NCBI GenBank assembly: GCA_002402125.1
Contig: NVVG01000090.1
Location: 1 to 5,856 of the forward strand
Source: Moraxellaceae bacterium
GTDB lineage: Bacteria > Pseudomonadota > Gammaproteobacteria > Pseudomonadales > Ketobacteraceae
Reading direction: 5' to 3'
Length of the DNA stretch: 5,856 nucleotides
Of the stretch, positions 4,592-5,856 are shown piece after piece (position 1 is the first letter of the stretch; each line of letters opens with the position of its first letter). The position numbers and the translations under genes are program-made. The notes beneath the pieces are model-generated. The model had not been told where the DNA came from. It did no database searches and worked only from the letters and a program-made list of their open reading frames with translations.

Positions 4592-5856
4592 ATGAACGCA
4601 GTCAATTCTCTGCCAACGATCTTAGTTGTTGATGACGAACCCGCAAACCTAATTCTGCTTGAAGGCGCCCTTTCTCCCACCTATCACGTTCTGACGGCAA
4701 ATAACGGAACCACTGCGCTTGGGTTGGCAACCTCTTCTACCCCTCCTTGCATTATACTGCTAGATATTATGATGCCCGATATGGACGGTTATGAAGTAAT
4801 ACAACAACTTAAAGGTAATTCGCAAACCTCCCATATCCCTGTAATTTTTGTTACTGCAAGAAGTCTTGAAGTCTCTGAGGAAGTTAGTTTCGAGTTCGGG
4901 GCGGTAGACTTTATCACCAAACCCTTCCGTATCCGTACGGTTATTGCCAAAGTAGATATACACGTAGAACTGTTTCAACAACGGAAGTTCATGGAGTCAT
5001 TGGCACAAAAACAGTTTAAACAATTAGCACAAAATGCGATCACACATCATCGATCTAGTGTCGAGAAACAACAAGCTATTGAAAAATATCTATATAACAT
5101 TCATCAAAATGAAAAACGCTTACGACTGACGCTATCCGCGAGCGACACTGAACAATGGGATTGGGATCTACACTCAGGTGCCCTATTACGTTCAAATGCA
5201 ATAGACGACTGTCCATTGCCCAATAAGTGTGAATTTGGTTCCACAGCAGATTTCAGTGATTATATTCACCCTAATGATTATGCCGCTTTTGAGAAATCGC
5301 TAACCCAACATTTTTTAGGCGACACCAAACACTACGACGTAGAGTTCAGACTCAAGACAAAATCTGAGGCATGGAAATGGTGCCACGGGGTCGGCCGTAT
5401 CATAGATTATAACGAGCTAGGAGAGCCCACTCGGCTACTCGGTACATTGCGTGATATATCTAGCCGCAAGAAAACCGATGAGAAACTTAAAATTATCGGC
5501 AAAAGTTATGAAAGCACCTCAGATGGCATCTGGATCGCTAACGCAAAATTCGAACTCATCATGATTAATAAAGCCTTTACGTTGATTACTGGCTACACAG
5601 ATGACGATGTCATTGGAAGGCCATTTAAATTTTCCAATTTTGAAGGGCAACATGAGAAGTTTTTTTCAAGAGCTCATTCCGCATTGTGCGACATTGGAAC
5701 CTGGGCTGGAGAAGTCATTAATCTTCGAAAAAACGGCGAGCAATACACTGAAAACCTCTGTATTTCTGCAGTATTCGATGACTATGATGAATTAACCCAT
5801 TATATCGGTGTATTCTCCGATATTTCACTGCGCAAAAAATCAGATGAAGACTTACG
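4592..5856 (+). CDS. Response regulator/sensor protein: REC-PAS-PAS (3' end outside window)
   Basis: The frame is open from ATG 4592 to the window edge (421 codons plus two bases). Residues 8-125 form a CheY-like receiver domain: acidic pair D14/D15, phosphoacceptor D58 in LLDIMMPDMDG, switch T88 in FVTAR, and K110 in TKPF. All catalytic residues are present, so it should accept phosphate from a histidine kinase not seen here. Residues 126-178 are rich in Gln, Lys and Glu and probably form a coiled-coil linker. PAS 1 (about 178-294) is of the PAS_3 type with WDWDLHSG, YIHPNDYAAF and a GTLRDISSRKK end. PAS 2 (about 300-415) has SDGIWIANAKFELIMINKAF, TGYTDDDVIG, GTWAGEVINLRKNGEQY and FSDISLRKK. 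There are no membrane segments, so it is cytoplasmic. This PAS 2 style is often followed by GGDEF or GGDEF-EAL domains, but a histidine kinase is also possible because the output lies outside the window. It is divergent from the adaptor-giant protein unit. Confidence 0.92.
   Translation, partial: MNAVNSLPTILVVDDEPANLILLEGALSPTYHVLTANNGTTALGLATSSTPPCIILLDIMMPDMDGYEVIQQLKGNSQTSHIPVIFVTARSLEVSEEVSFEFGAVDFITKPFRIRTVIAKVDIHVELFQQRKFMESLAQKQFKQLAQNAITHHRSSVEKQQAIEKYLYNIHQNEKRLRLTLSASDTEQWDWDLHSGALLRSNAIDDCPLPNKCEFGSTADFSDYIHPNDYAAFEKSLTQHFLGDTKHYDVEFRLKTKSEAWKWCHGVGRIIDYNELGEPTRLLGTLRDISSRKKTDEKLKIIGKSYESTSDGIWIANAKFELIMINKAFTLITGYTDDDVIGRPFKFSNFEGQHEKFFSRAHSALCDIGTWAGEVINLRKNGEQYTENLCISAVFDDYDELTHYIGVFSDISLRKKSDEDL

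Noticed and set aside
4760..4981. Minus-strand 73-codon frame
   Set aside because: It is antisense to the receiver domain, whose catalytic residues are all intact on the plus strand.
5601..5795. Plus-strand 64-codon frame
   Set aside because: It lies in another frame inside the second PAS domain of the clearly coding REC-PAS gene.

Overview
The window looks like chromosomal DNA from a Gram-negative, probably marine gammaproteobacterium. The basis is the family content: a giant LEPR-XLL/DUF4347 surface-type repeat protein, an RND-type periplasmic adaptor with a Sec signal peptide, and a REC-PAS-PAS sensor protein. I cannot name a species. The visible layout is two transcription units diverging from one AT-rich spacer of about 490 bp. 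No RNA gene, insertion sequence or CRISPR array is visible.

Minus strand, 4099 down to 1: a two-gene unit. The first gene (2555-4099) encodes a 514-residue exported protein. It has a signal peptide, a tract of five hexapeptide repeats, a membrane-fusion/periplasmic-adaptor core, a Ser-rich linker and a C-terminal SPOR-like region. The second gene starts with GTG at 2541, 13 nt after the first gene's stop codon, and is still open at the window edge (847 residues visible). It encodes a short basic N-terminus, an LEPR-XLL motif, a DUF4347 domain, a GC-rich beta-sandwich-like module, and then 115-residue cadherin/CSPG-like tandem repeats (345 bp each; three full copies and part of a fourth). A five-codon reading frame bridges the stop of the first gene and the start of the second, which suggests translational coupling.

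Plus strand, 4592 to the right edge: the first 421 residues of a protein with an N-terminal response-regulator receiver domain, a probable coiled-coil linker and two PAS domains. The output domain lies beyond the window.

A plausible but unproven picture is a cell-surface or secreted giant adhesin made together with an envelope adaptor that may sit on peptidoglycan, next to a divergently transcribed signalling protein that could regulate attachment. No inner-membrane ABC or RND pump, outer-membrane channel or LapG-type protease lies inside the window, so the export route is not shown here.

The most notable observations are the adaptor-SPOR fusion, a roughly 700-bp GC-rich segment inside the giant gene that matches one protein module and the end of DUF4347, the exact 345-bp repeat period, and the His/Cys pair in DUF4347 that resembles clan CD peptidases.
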